From Costus lasius (Eukaryota > Streptophyta > Magnoliopsida > Zingiberales > Costaceae), in the NCBI GenBank assembly GCA_027563935.2, contig JANVAS020000239.1, forward strand, positions 2,542,001 to 2,606,000: 64,000 nucleotides of DNA. Direction: 5' to 3'. The notes below the pieces were generated by a model. It did not search any database, was not told where the DNA came from, and worked only from the letters and a program-made list of their open reading frames with translations. Every line of letters starts with the position of its first letter. Within the stretch, counting starts at the first letter, position 1. Made by a program: the position numbers and the translations under genes. Of this stretch, positions 46,339 to 57,300 are shown piece after piece.

Positions 46339-47985
46339 TGTTGGGGTATGCCCTTAAGGCTAATGTTTGAGGCCTTGGGTTATTATCAGTATCATGTATA
46401 AACTATGTTTTATAAAGGCAATTGTTGTTATTCAGGTTGTTACATTATCTGCTGCTGTTATGTATACTTCTGAATAATGTCTCAATGGTGTTCAGCTTGG
46501 CTGACATGCAGTATTGTCCTTAGTCGAGATATCTTGGTGAACATGAGACAGCCTTGATATGATTGAGACTAATATGTGTTCTGATCTTATAGGATGCTTC
46601 GAGCATGGAATAAGATTTAGACACATAGGTGCATTGGATGTACTGGACTGACCCTACTTAGGATGTTCAATTGTTTGTCACAATGTGAATAATCCTTGTA
46701 TGCAAGCAAATGGCATATTTCCTCTGACTTGAGATCACTTCTGTTTCTAAATGATGATTGGCATTATCTTGAGGTAGTTCAATATCATTTGAAAAATTAA
46801 TGGTTAAGGATTATCTTGGATAATGGGCATGAGTCATGTTAGGGCACTAGTGATAGATAAAGGATTGCCTCTCCTTGTTGGAGTGTGATGTTCTATAGGG
46901 GCCCCCTGGATGAGATGGTTGAGAAAGTGTATGGCCATACCCAGATGACTATGTTCATCTGATCTAACCATTCTCATCATGTTGGAGTTACACGCTTGAC
47001 ATTCTTGTCCAACGAGAACATCCAGTAGCAAAGGAAACATGTATGCCAAGTGAATTGGATTCACACTTGTGCTGTGGTTTGGGTGTAGTCTTGGAAGACT
47101 CTTTCCTTCATATCGGGAGACAGTGATGTGTTGCTAGATACCCCTCTCTGATCGTGATAATGTAAGTTATCGTTACCGACGTTGAAGGAAACCCTTAGGG
47201 TCGCACAATTTGATGATATGGCTTACTTATATCAGATCGTGTGGATTGAATTGTCTTAGTCCAATTTAAAGGAATTTAAACTCTGATTTTAAGTGAGATC
47301 TGGTCTGATCATGTTTGATTGATTAGGGCTTGAGATCGGTAAGCTTCGATCGGGAGAATTGATGCTTGATCGATGAGATCAAGAAGATCAAGAGATGTGT
47401 GGTTAGATCTTGAGCCATTTGGTTCAAAGAGATCTAAACCATGGCTGGTTCGATTTGGTCTTTGAACCAAATAGAATTGAACCGGTTCACTTAGTGAACG
47501 CTTGGTTCAAAGGAGAAGGAAGTTTCGATGGTTCACTTTGAGTGAATGCATGAGTATTAAGCACTTACTATATTTGGAAGTCGGTTTTCCATTTTGGAAA
47601 ACGCCTCCACGATTGTAACGTGGCTCGTCCCCTCTTCTCCTCCCGTTTTCCTCTCGTGTGGTAGTGAGTCTTCACGCCAAGGAAGAGAGTTCGAACAACC
47701 GAGAGAGGAAAACATCTCCTTGTACACGATCAAGTTTTCCTTGGATCTTTGCTAGCACAAAGAGCACAAGGGAGTAAGCCTTCAACATCTTGTGTGTGAC
47801 CTCTTTGGAGAAGAGCCGATCGCCCTTTCTTCTTCCAAGTCATCACTCGAGCAATGGCCATGGTAATGCTTCAATCATCCTCTTATGGTTGGTTATACTT
47901 ACAAGCCATGCGATCTTCATGAAACCTAGTTTTTCCGCCTATGCAAAAATTTAGAAGCGCATCTGACTTAGGTTTCGACCCTTCA
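46339..47985 (+). repeat. Solo copia LTR C6 (1,647 bp)
   Basis: It runs from TGTTGGGGTATGCCC to GTTTCGACCCTTCA. Perfect GCTAC duplications flank it (46334-46338, 47986-47990), and R1 integrase continues on both sides. It belongs to the C1-C4 family, with its own version of the variable last half-kilobase. Only the LTR remains, so the internal region was removed by LTR-LTR recombination. Confidence 0.93.
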
Positions 47986-47990
47986 GCTAC

Positions 47991-48689
47991 CACCCCAACA
48001 TGCTGCAATATCTCAAAAGCACCTATGAATTTTGGAGCCAACATTCTTTTCTTTCCCAAAGCTTAGAATGGCTTTAACTAGTGAAACCTTTAAAAATACA
48101 TGATCCCCATCTTCAAATTCTAAATCTCTTCTTCTTTTATTTGCATAACTTTTCTGTCTACCCTGAGCAGTTAACAATCTTTGTATAATTTGTTTAACAA
48201 TGTCAACATCCCTCTGAATCATCTCTAGTCAAACAAAAAATTTTTCACCTACTTCATCCCAACAAATAGGTGACCTACACTTTCTTTCATAAAGAGCTTC
48301 AAACAGTGGCATTTCAATTCCAGAGTGAAAACTGTTATTCTAAGGCTAAGTGGAGATGCTTATCCCAAGAAGATTTCATGTTTAGAGCACAAGCTCTAAG
48401 TAAATCTTATAAAGTTTGAATGGTTCTTTCAAACTGACTATCAGTTTGAGGATGAAACGTTGTACTAGAATTCAATTTAGTACCCAAAGCTTTTAGCAAA
48501 TCTCCCCAAAATTTAGATGTGAAATGAGAATCTCTATGTGAAATTATACTAAGAGGAATACCATGCTTGCTAACCATGGCTCTAATATAAATATCTACCA
48601 ACTTACTCAAGGGAAACTTTTTCTTAATCGGAAGGAACTGAGCTGATTTAATCAATTATTAACAATTACCGAGATTGAATCAAACCCAC
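47991..48689 (-). pseudogene. R1 integrase, catalytic part
   Basis: GIPLSIISHRDSHFTSKFW (about 48510-48570) has the second catalytic Asp context (usually SDRD, here SHRD). FHPQTDSQFERTIQTL (about 48407-48455) is the catalytic-Glu region (usually TDGQSERT). The next open part (48013-48222) holds RQKSYANKRRRDLEFEDGD, the linker to the C-terminal domain. Breaks separate the parts. The 5' end is cut by G4. Confidence 0.8.
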
Positions 48690-50596
48690 TGATGACACCA
48701 AAATATATAGTATATTTTGTATCATTTTAGATATCTTTTCATGCTAAATTGAGGATCTTTTACTTGTTTTTATGCTGAATTCATTAAATATTGTACAATC
48801 TACTTTTATTTTGATTTTTCAAGATTTTTAGGTAAAAAGTCACTATTTTGAGGCATTTTCAAGCAAAATCGAAGACATAGAAGAGTTACTATCATCAAGA
48901 GGAGATCAGTCAACAAATTTTATGCAAAACGGAGTAACTCCCCAAAATACGGTAGTGCCGTAATTTATATTATGGTACCGTATTTTCGTACGATACGGTA
49001 ATATCGAGCCACTAAGGTAATTTGGAGAAATTCCGAACAGAAGATTTTCCTAATTTTATGGCACCACCATAAAGAATTACATGGGCCGTATTTTGGAGCG
49101 TTTCAAACCAGAGACTTTTGCTGATTTTACGGCACGGCCGTAAACCATTTTACGGTGTCGTATTTATCAGAGATTTCAGACCAAAGAACTCGTCAGATTT
49201 TATGGCACTGCCACAATAACTTTTATGGGCCATAATTTTGACACAAGGTTTACAGAACAAAAATACGGTACTGCCGTAAAATAGTTTACGGCCGTAATTT
49301 CCATTCAAAAATAAGATTTTTACGGGCCCGAAACTTGCGTGGACCATAACTTTTGATCCAGACCTCCAAATTGATATCCGAAAGATGATGCGGACTCGTC
49401 TTAAAGAGGAGAAGAGACACGAAATGAAAGGACCAATTTTTATCCAGTATTGAGGGAGCAATGGACAGAGAGGTGGTTAGGGTTTGGCCTCGCGCCGAGA
49501 GGCGGAGAGAGCACCTCAGGCTGTGATTTTCACGCAGAAACTTCGCCTGGAGGAGAATACAACACCCCATAAGTTTTGGAGGAAAAGAAGTTCAATCGGA
49601 GGAGGAATCAACGAAAGAAGGGGCACGACATTGTTCACAACGTGTTTTGGAAGCAAATTACGGCTGTATTTTCTATTACAATCGTGTTGTAACATTGTTT
49701 CTTCTTCTTCTTTGATTTTTGAACACTTTGATACTATGACTTATTGTATTTCTCTTTTTATGCTAGCTTAATCATATTTGGGACATGGGTGTAATTCACT
49801 CTTATTTCTTAATGATTAGATAACTCTTATTTTCGTCAGAATAGTTTTATGTTGATAATTTTACTTATGTGAATAATTGCACTTTGATTCTCCATAGATT
49901 GATGTTATTATTCATGTTTTAGAGTTCTCGCAATAAGGACTGAAAGGTGACTTGCTTGAGAACTTGGAACCCTAGAATTGCATGTTAGGAACTCTCTTAG
50001 GTTAGTTCTTATTATTTGATTTTAGTGATTTTATTGCCATGATGATAATTTGAATCTAGGGTTGAGTTGTTGTATTAGGCTTGATTTGATCTTGCACGAA
50101 AGTGAGGATCGAGTCGTCGGAAAACCATAAGTAGAACTTGTGTTGAGTCTCGGATGCACGAAAGTGATCCTTGAGATTCCACTCGAGGCAATCAACTTAG
50201 AATTCGGATGCACGAAAGTGATCTTTGAATTCTTTGATTGATGATTTACTTATCTTTAGCGTTGGGATAGATCTTGGCGAAAGCGAGGATTGATCCCTGC
50301 ATGATTGTCCGCAAGAAAGTGAGATAATTCCTTTATGAAGTAAATTAAGTCTTTATCATGATAAGATTAGTCTGACGACCTTTTATTTAAATCTAGTCAT
50401 TAGAATCAAGGAGGATGAAACCCTAGTCCCAATGTTTCTCTCTAATTATCTCTACGCTCTTTTTATTGTTCACTTGCATTAAAATCGATTGCTTAGCTAG
50501 TAAGAATACAACTATTTAGTACTTAACAGTAAGGTCTCTGTGGTTCGATATCTTTCTCTATTACTTCGAGTATCCGTGCACTTACGGAATACAACA
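48690..50596 (+). repeat. G4 5' LTR (1,907 bp)
   Basis: It runs from TGATGACACCAAAAT to GAATACAACA. The palindrome array at 48948-49290 has units starting about 48948, 49057, 49128, 49200 and 49264, roughly 65-110 bases apart. Each has TACGG..CCGTA dyads. Confidence 0.9.
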
Positions 50597-50602
50597 AGTT
50601 TT

Positions 50603-50620
50603 TGGCACCATTGCCGGGGA
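50603..50620 (+). other. G4 primer binding site (tRNA-Asp type)
   Basis: TGGCACCATTGCCGGGGA differs at two positions from TGGCGCCGTTGCCGGGGA and lies six bases after the LTR end. Confidence 0.88.
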
Positions 50621-50870
50621 CTTTAGTTTTGTTAATTTCAAAATAGTTGTTAGTATTGCTAGACTAGGTTTTATTTGTTTTAGATTTAACTTTGTTTTCT
50701 GTTTTTGCAGGTTTTGGATTTTCACAAGTTGTGACAGAACTGTGATTTCTGAAATTTGTGAATTTGCTTGTGTTTTATCTTTTTTTTTTATTTTTTTATA
50801 TATTATGAAAAAAAAATAATTTGATTGATTGGTGTTGGATTATCCTTCTGTTCTTGATAGACTTGAAAAT

Positions 50871-51579
50871 ATGTCTTTTTATCACAATTCATGGGCATCT
50901 GAAAGAGGCAAGGTATACATGCCACAAGGTGAGCATAAAGATTATTCACGATGCACTCTTATAGATATATTGAAATTTCACTCTATTCCTTCTATTAGAT
51001 GCAATATTTGTAAATCTAATGATCATTATGCTTCTGAATGTCAATATAGAAATCATGCAATTCACAATTCATCATGGCATCGAGATGATCAACATGATTC
51101 TAGATCTTTTATGATGATTGCTGTGATCATGTTTCTAAACCATGCTTTGAGGACATTGGAAATTCTAGCTTAGAGTCGATGCTTGAGAAATTGAAGATCA
51201 TAACAAATAGAAGTAAGGAAATTAAAAATCTTAAGGCGATGATTAGTCAACTTGCTTCTCAAGTAGAATCTTTAACTGCTAATTCTAAAATTTTGGAAAC
51301 CCAGAGAGCACAACAAGATTGTTTATTTGAGTTTGATTTGAAAGCTGAAAAACTTGATTTAGAAAAATCCCCCTCTAATTATAATTGTTTTGAGATTGAG
51401 CCTTATGTGAATATTCATGAATCTCACTCTAATTTTGATAATTGTGAAATTGATTCTTTTGCTAATTTATTTGTAGAAAATTTTGAGGAAATTGAAATTG
51501 AAAACCCCTCTTTTGAGGAAGTTGATACTTTTGATGATGCATCATTTGTGGTTAATTCTGATGAAGGACATGCGGGGGT
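50871..51579 (+). pseudogene. G4 gag-like gene, frameshifted
   Basis: From ATG 50871 (MSFYHNSWASERGK) the frame includes an intact zinc knuckle CNICKSNDHYASEC, with the CX2CX4HX4C spacing. A one-base loss in the TCTTTTATGATG stretch near 51108 then shifts it. The second frame (from 51179) carries KNLKAMISQLASQVESL, a coil, and the acidic tail shared with G2. It is the best witness for the N-terminal zinc knuckle of this family. Confidence 0.75.
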
Positions 51580-51657
51580 TTATTTTAGTTTATTTTTAGA
51601 AATAGTTTTTCATCACTTTTTGTAGGTGAAGACAAGTTTTGGCGCATAATACGACAT

Positions 51658-52628
51658 TGTTGGGGTATGCCCTTAAGGCTAATGTTTGAGGCCTTGGGAA
51701 TGTATCAGTATCATGTAATAAACTCTTATGCTTATAAAGGCATGGTTGTTATTCAGTTTGTTACATTGTCTGCTGCAATAAGTGTACTTCTGAATAATGT
51801 CTCAAAGCTGTTCAGCTGGGCTGACATGCTATAAAGTCCTTAGTCGAGATATCTTGGTGAACATGAGACAGCCTTGATATGATTGAGACTAATATGTGTT
51901 CTAATCTTATAGGATGCTTCGAGCATGGAATAAGATGTAGACTCATGGGTACATTGGATGTACTGGACAGACCCTACTAGGATATTCAATTGCTTGTCAC
52001 AATGTGAATAATCCTTGATTGTAACAAGTGGCACATTTCCTCTGACTTGAGATCACTTGTGTTTTCTAAATGATGATTGTCATTGTTTTGAGGTAGTTCA
52101 ATATCATTTGAAACATAATGGTTATAGACTATCTTGGATGGTGAGCTTGAGTCAGGTTAGGGCACTAGTGATAGACATAGGATTGCCGTCTCCTTGTTTA
52201 AGGAGTGTGATGTTCTAAAGGGGCCCCCTGGATGAGATGATTGAGAAAGTGTATGGCCATACCCAGGTGACTATGTTCATCTGATCTAATCATGCTCATC
52301 ATATTGGAGTTACAGGCTTGACATGCTTGTCCAATAAGAACATCCAGTGGCAAAGGAATTATGCATGCCTGGTGAATTGGATTCACACTTGTGCTGTATT
52401 TTGGGTGTAGTCTTGGAAGACTCTTTCCTTTCTATCGGGAGACAGTGATGTGTTGCTAGATACCCCTCACTGATCGTGATGACGTGAGTTATCGTTACCG
52501 ACATTTAAAGGAAACCCTTAGGGTCGCACAATTTGATGATATGGCTTACTTAAGTCAGATCGTGTGGACTGAATTGTTTGGGTTCAGTTTAAAGGGATTT
52601 TAATCTCTGATTGTAAGTGAGATCTGGT
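51658..52628 (+). repeat. C3 5' LTR, first part
   Basis: It starts TGTTGGGGTATGCCC in G4 gag and stops at GAGATCTGGT, where C4 begins. The last five bases, CTGGT, are the target duplication of C4. Confidence 0.93.
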
Positions 52629-54289
52629 TGTAGGAACCCCTTTCAAGAGGGGGGCGAAACCCAGCATGGTGCAAAACAAATTTGAAGCAGCGGATAGGGT
52701 CTCTAAGAATCGCATGCACCTTATATAATCAACTTAAAGGAAAAACCGATTGCATAAGAGATGATTCGATCCATACCATTGCCATTTCTAGATGGCACCT
52801 TGGAAGTAAAGATCAAACGAGATCTTCTCCTTGTCGTCACACACAAGATGATGTCGCTATCTCTCTTGGTGCTCCTTGTGCTAGCAAGGTTCCAAGAGGT
52901 CCTTTGACGAATGAAGGGGCTCTCGTCCGAATAGAGTATGCTCTATTTTCGCCACTTCCCATATTCCTCTCGCCCATATTCCTCTCGACATTCTTGTGTG
53001 AGTGCGGCGACGCTTGACGGATACCAAGTGGAGATCATGGTTACTAAAAATAGTAACCACTCCTCACCACAACGTTCACGCCAAGTGAACTTGTCGCCTA
53101 CTCCTCTCCCTATGAACCAAGCGCTCATTTAGTGAGCCGGTTCACTTTGGTTCGGTTTAAGAACCAATCAAGCCAATGATCTAGTCTAGATCTTAAATAA
53201 ACCCTAAGGTTCACGATCTAACCGTCGATCTCAACGATGCCCCTGATCTGACCGATCTGGCATGCATTCTCTCGATCAAAGCTTACCGATCTCAAGCCCT
53301 AATCAATCAAACATGATCAGACCAGATCTCACTTACAATCAGAGATTAAATCCCTTTAAACTGAACCCAAATAATTCAGTCCACACGATCTGACTTAAGT
53401 AAGCCATATCATCAAATTGTGCGACCCAAAGGGTTTCCTTTAAATGTCGGTAACGACAACTTACGTTATCACGATCAGTGAGAGGTATCTAGCAACACAT
53501 CACTGTCTCCCGATATAAAGAAAAGAGTCTTCCAAGACTACACCCAAAAACAGCACAAGTGTGAATCAAATCACAAGGCATGCATTTTTCCTTTGCCACT
53601 GGATGTTCTTATTGGACAAGCCTGTCAAGCTTGTAATTCCAATATGATGAGCATGATTAGATCAGATGATCATAGTCACCTGGGTATGGCCATACACTCT
53701 CTCAATCATCTCATCCAGGGGGCCCCTTTAGAACATCACACTCCTTAAACAAGGAGACGGCAATCCTATGTCTATCACTAGTGCCCTAACCTGACTCAAG
53801 CTCATCATCCAAGATAGTCTATAATCATTATGTTTCAAACGATATTGAACTATCTCAAAACAATGACAATCATCATTTAGAAAACACAAGTGATCTCAAG
53901 TCAGAGGAAATGTGCCACTTGTCATAATCAAGGAATATTCACATTGTGACAAACAATTGAACATCCTAGTAGGGTCTGTCCAGTACATCCCATGTACCCA
54001 TGAGTCTACATCTTATTCCATGCTCGAAGCATCCTATAAGATTAGAACACATATTAGTCTTAACAATATCAAGGCTGTCTCATGTTCACCAAGATACATC
54101 GACTAAGGACTTAATAGCATGTCAGCCCAGCTGAACAGCTTTGAGACATTATTCAGAAGAACATATATTGCAGCAGACAATGTAGCTAACTGAATAACAA
54201 CCATGCCTTTATAAACATAAGAGTTTATTACATGATACAGATACATTCCCATAGGCCTCAAACATTAGCCTTAAGGGCATACCCCAACA
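52629..54289 (-). repeat. C4 3' LTR (1,661 bp), carries an inverted segment
   Basis: It runs from TGTAGGAACCCC to CATACCCCAACA. The part 52916-53021 is the reverse complement of 60351-60456 in the other LTR, and the 40 bases at 60311-60350 of the other LTR are absent. Outside this patch no difference was noticed over about 1.5 kb. Confidence 0.93.
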
Positions 54290-54305
54290 ATCTCCCACTT
54301 GCACT
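54290..54305 (-). other. C4 polypurine tract
   Basis: ATCTCCCACTTGCACT on the + strand is the reverse complement of the purine-rich primer seen in C1. It abuts the 3' LTR, four bases from the stop codon. Confidence 0.8.
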
Positions 54306-54309
54306 TAAT

Positions 54310-57300
54310 CTAATGGTTGAGAAATCTCAAACCCATATTATTACAGTGCTTCTCATGCTTCTGCTGCGCCAGAGGCTTGGTAAGCGGGTCTGCCAGATTG
54401 TCATCTGTATGAACCTTGCAGACTTTGATCTCGCCTCGATCTATGATCTCCCTGATCAAATGAAACCGTCTCTGTATGTGCTTGGACTTCTGGTGCGACC
54501 GTGGTTCCTTTGCTTGTGCGATTGCTCCAGTGTTATCACAAAAGATAACCAAAGGATCTGCACTCGAAGGAATGACACCAAGTTCTCTCACGAACTTACG
54601 AATCCACACTGCCTCCTTGGATGCTTCCGAGGCTGCAACATACTCGGCTTCTGTTGTGGAATCAGCAACAGTTGACTGTTTGAAACTCTTCCACACCACT
54701 GCACCTCCATTCAAGCTAAAAACATAGCCTGATTGCGATCGGAAATCATCCTGGTCAGACTGGAACGAAGCGTCAGTATATCCTTCAATACTGAGTTCTT
54801 CCTGACCACCATATATCAAGAACATATCTTTGGTCCTCCGCAGATATTTTAAAATGTTCTTGACTGCAATCCAGTGCGCCACACCTGGATTACTCTGGTA
54901 ACGACTGGTTACGCTTAACCCGTAAGCCACGTCTGGGCGAGTACACAACATCGCATACATAATGGATCCAATAGCCGAAGCATAAGGCGTATTGTCCATT
55001 TCATCTTTCTCAGTCTGTGTTTGTGGACACTGACTCTTCGAAAGATTCAGACCATGTCTGACTGGAAGATATCCACGTTTAGAATTCTCTAAATGAAATC
55101 TCTCCAGGACCTTATCGATGTAAGTACTTTGGCACAGCCCGAGAAGCCTCTTAGATCTATCCCTGTAGATCTTCACACCTAACACATAGGCTGCTTCTCC
55201 TAAATCTTTCATCTGGAAACATTTCCTTAGCCATGCCTTAACAGCATGCATTTCAGGAATGTCGTTTCCAATGATCAAGATGTCATCGACGTAGAGGACT
55301 AGGAAAGTAATCACGCTCCCACTAAACCTCTTATATACACACGGGTCATCCTCGTTCTTGATGAAACCAAATTCAATGACTGATTCATCAAAACGAATGT
55401 TCCAGCTTCTTGATGCTTGTTTAAGTCCATAAATAGACTTCTTTAACTTGCATATCTTATGACGATCTGCTGGATTAGTGAAACCTTCTGGTTGTGTCAT
55501 ATACACATCCTCATCCAGATTTCCATTAAGGAAAGCTGTTTTCACATCCATCTGCCAAATCTCATAATCATAATATGCAGCTATCGCGAAAAGAATCCGA
55601 ATAGACTTAAACATAGCTACAGGTGAGAAAGTTTCATCATAATCTATCCCGTAGATTTGTTTGAAACCTTTCGCAACTAGCCTGCTTTTATAGGTAACCA
55701 CGTTACCATCCATGTCAATCTTCTTCTTGAAGATCCATTTACAGCCTATAGGGATAATTCCCGGAGGCGGATCAACCAAATCCCAAACTTGGTTATCTGA
55801 CATGGAGTCCATCTCGGCGCGCATAGCTTCAAGCCATCTCGCTGACTCCGGTCCACTGACCGCATCCGCATAAGTGAGGGGTTCATCATTGTCAATGATG
55901 TAGACTCCGTCATAGCGCTCAGGCTGTCGACGGATCCTACCCGATCTTCGCGGTTCCCGTGATATCTGAGCCTCAGGTTGTTCAATAACCTGTTCTACCG
56001 GCTCAGGCTCATCCAACTCTGCTTGACTACTTTGTCCTTCGTCTGGATTCTCATCCAGCTTTATTTCTCTCCCACTGGCCTCTTGCAGAAGAAATTCCTT
56101 CTCAAGAAATATGGCCGTCCGAGCAACAAAAACCTTGTTCTCCTTGGGATCGAAGAAATAATAACCCTTAGTTTCCTTAGGGTAACCGACAAAGATACAT
56201 TTGTCAGATCTACTCTCTAGTTTCCCAGAGGCGAGCTTCTTTACATAAGCTTCGCAACCCCAGATCCTGATAAATGTCAAGCTTGGCTGTTTCCCATACC
56301 ATAACTCATATGGCGTCTTTGAAACTGCCTTGGATGGCACTCGGTTTAGTACCTTTGCAGCTGTTTCCAGTGCAAAACCCCAAAAGGAGTAGGGTAGAGT
56401 AGCCTGACTCATCATAGAACGAACCATATCAAGTAGCGTTCTATTTCTCCTCTCGGACACACCATTCCATTGCGGTGTTCCAGGCGGAGTGAGCTGTGAG
56501 ATAATCCCACACTCCTTTAGATAGTCAGTAAATGCATGACTTAGGTATTCACCACCTCGATCTGAGCGAAGTGCCTTGATATTACGGCCTAGCTGATTCT
56601 GTACTTCATTTTTGAACTCTTTGAACTTGTCAAAAGATTCACTCTTATGTCTCATCAGATAGACATACCCGTATCTACTGAAATCATCAGTAAAGGTAAT
56701 GAAGTACTGATATCCACCTCTGGCATGTTTACTAAAAGGCCCACACACATCACTGTGTATAAGGTCAAGTAAACCTGAAGCCCTTTGACCTTTGTGAGGA
56801 AAAGGTGACTTCGTCATTTTACCCATTAAACAAGCTTTGCATGTATCAATCTCCTTGTAGGAGAATGATCCCAGCAGTCCATTTTCATGCAACCGCTTAA
56901 TGCGTTTCTCGTTTATATGGCCTAAACGACTATGCCATAGCAAGGTGCTGTCATCAGCATACTTGGCTTTCTTAATATCAATTTGTTGTATCGAACATTC
57001 CATGTCCAACATGTATAACCCATTATTAATTGAACCAGTTGCATAAACAATATTATCAAAAGACAAAATACACTTTGAAATATTGCATTCAAAGGAAAAT
57101 CCCTTCCTAACAAGAGCAGGAATGGAGATAATATTTTTAGTTATACTGGGAACAAAGTAACAACTGTTTAGTTCCAATACAAGTCCAGATGGTAAAGAAA
57201 TAAAGTAGTCTCCTACAGCAACAGCAGCAACCCGTGCCCCGTTTCCAACTCGTAGGTCCACCTCATGCTGTCCCACCTGCCTTCTTCTCTTGAGTTCCTG

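Larger units (their letters stand above)
44588..48689 (-). mobile_element. Chromovirus-type Ty3/gypsy element R1, partial
   Basis: On the - strand it has a 3' LTR (44588-45988), polypurine tract, and the end of pol with integrase. It is interrupted by solo LTR C6 and truncated at 48689 by G4. The remaining body, if present, lies beyond the window. Integrase residues and the TTCTACCCCCCTTAAG border resemble Tekay/Del-type chromoviruses. Confidence 0.75.
48690..51657 (+). mobile_element. Pol-less Ty3/gypsy element G4, 5' portion
   Basis: A + strand copy of the G family with 5' LTR, tRNA-Asp-type primer site and first two-thirds of gag. C3 interrupts it at 51658, so its remainder lies beyond the window. 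It inserted into R1 integrase. About 80 bases before C3 (51580-51657) do not match G2 gag and are unexplained. Confidence 0.85.

Noticed and set aside
48948..49290. Palindrome arrays as a CRISPR array
   Set aside because: Units are degenerate, spacing varies from about 64 to 109 bases, spacers resemble each other, and the setting is a plant retrotransposon LTR.
51580..51657. About 80 bases between G4 gag and C3 as a separate small element
   Set aside because: Too short to classify. It does not match G2 gag, but no ends or duplications are visible; left unexplained.
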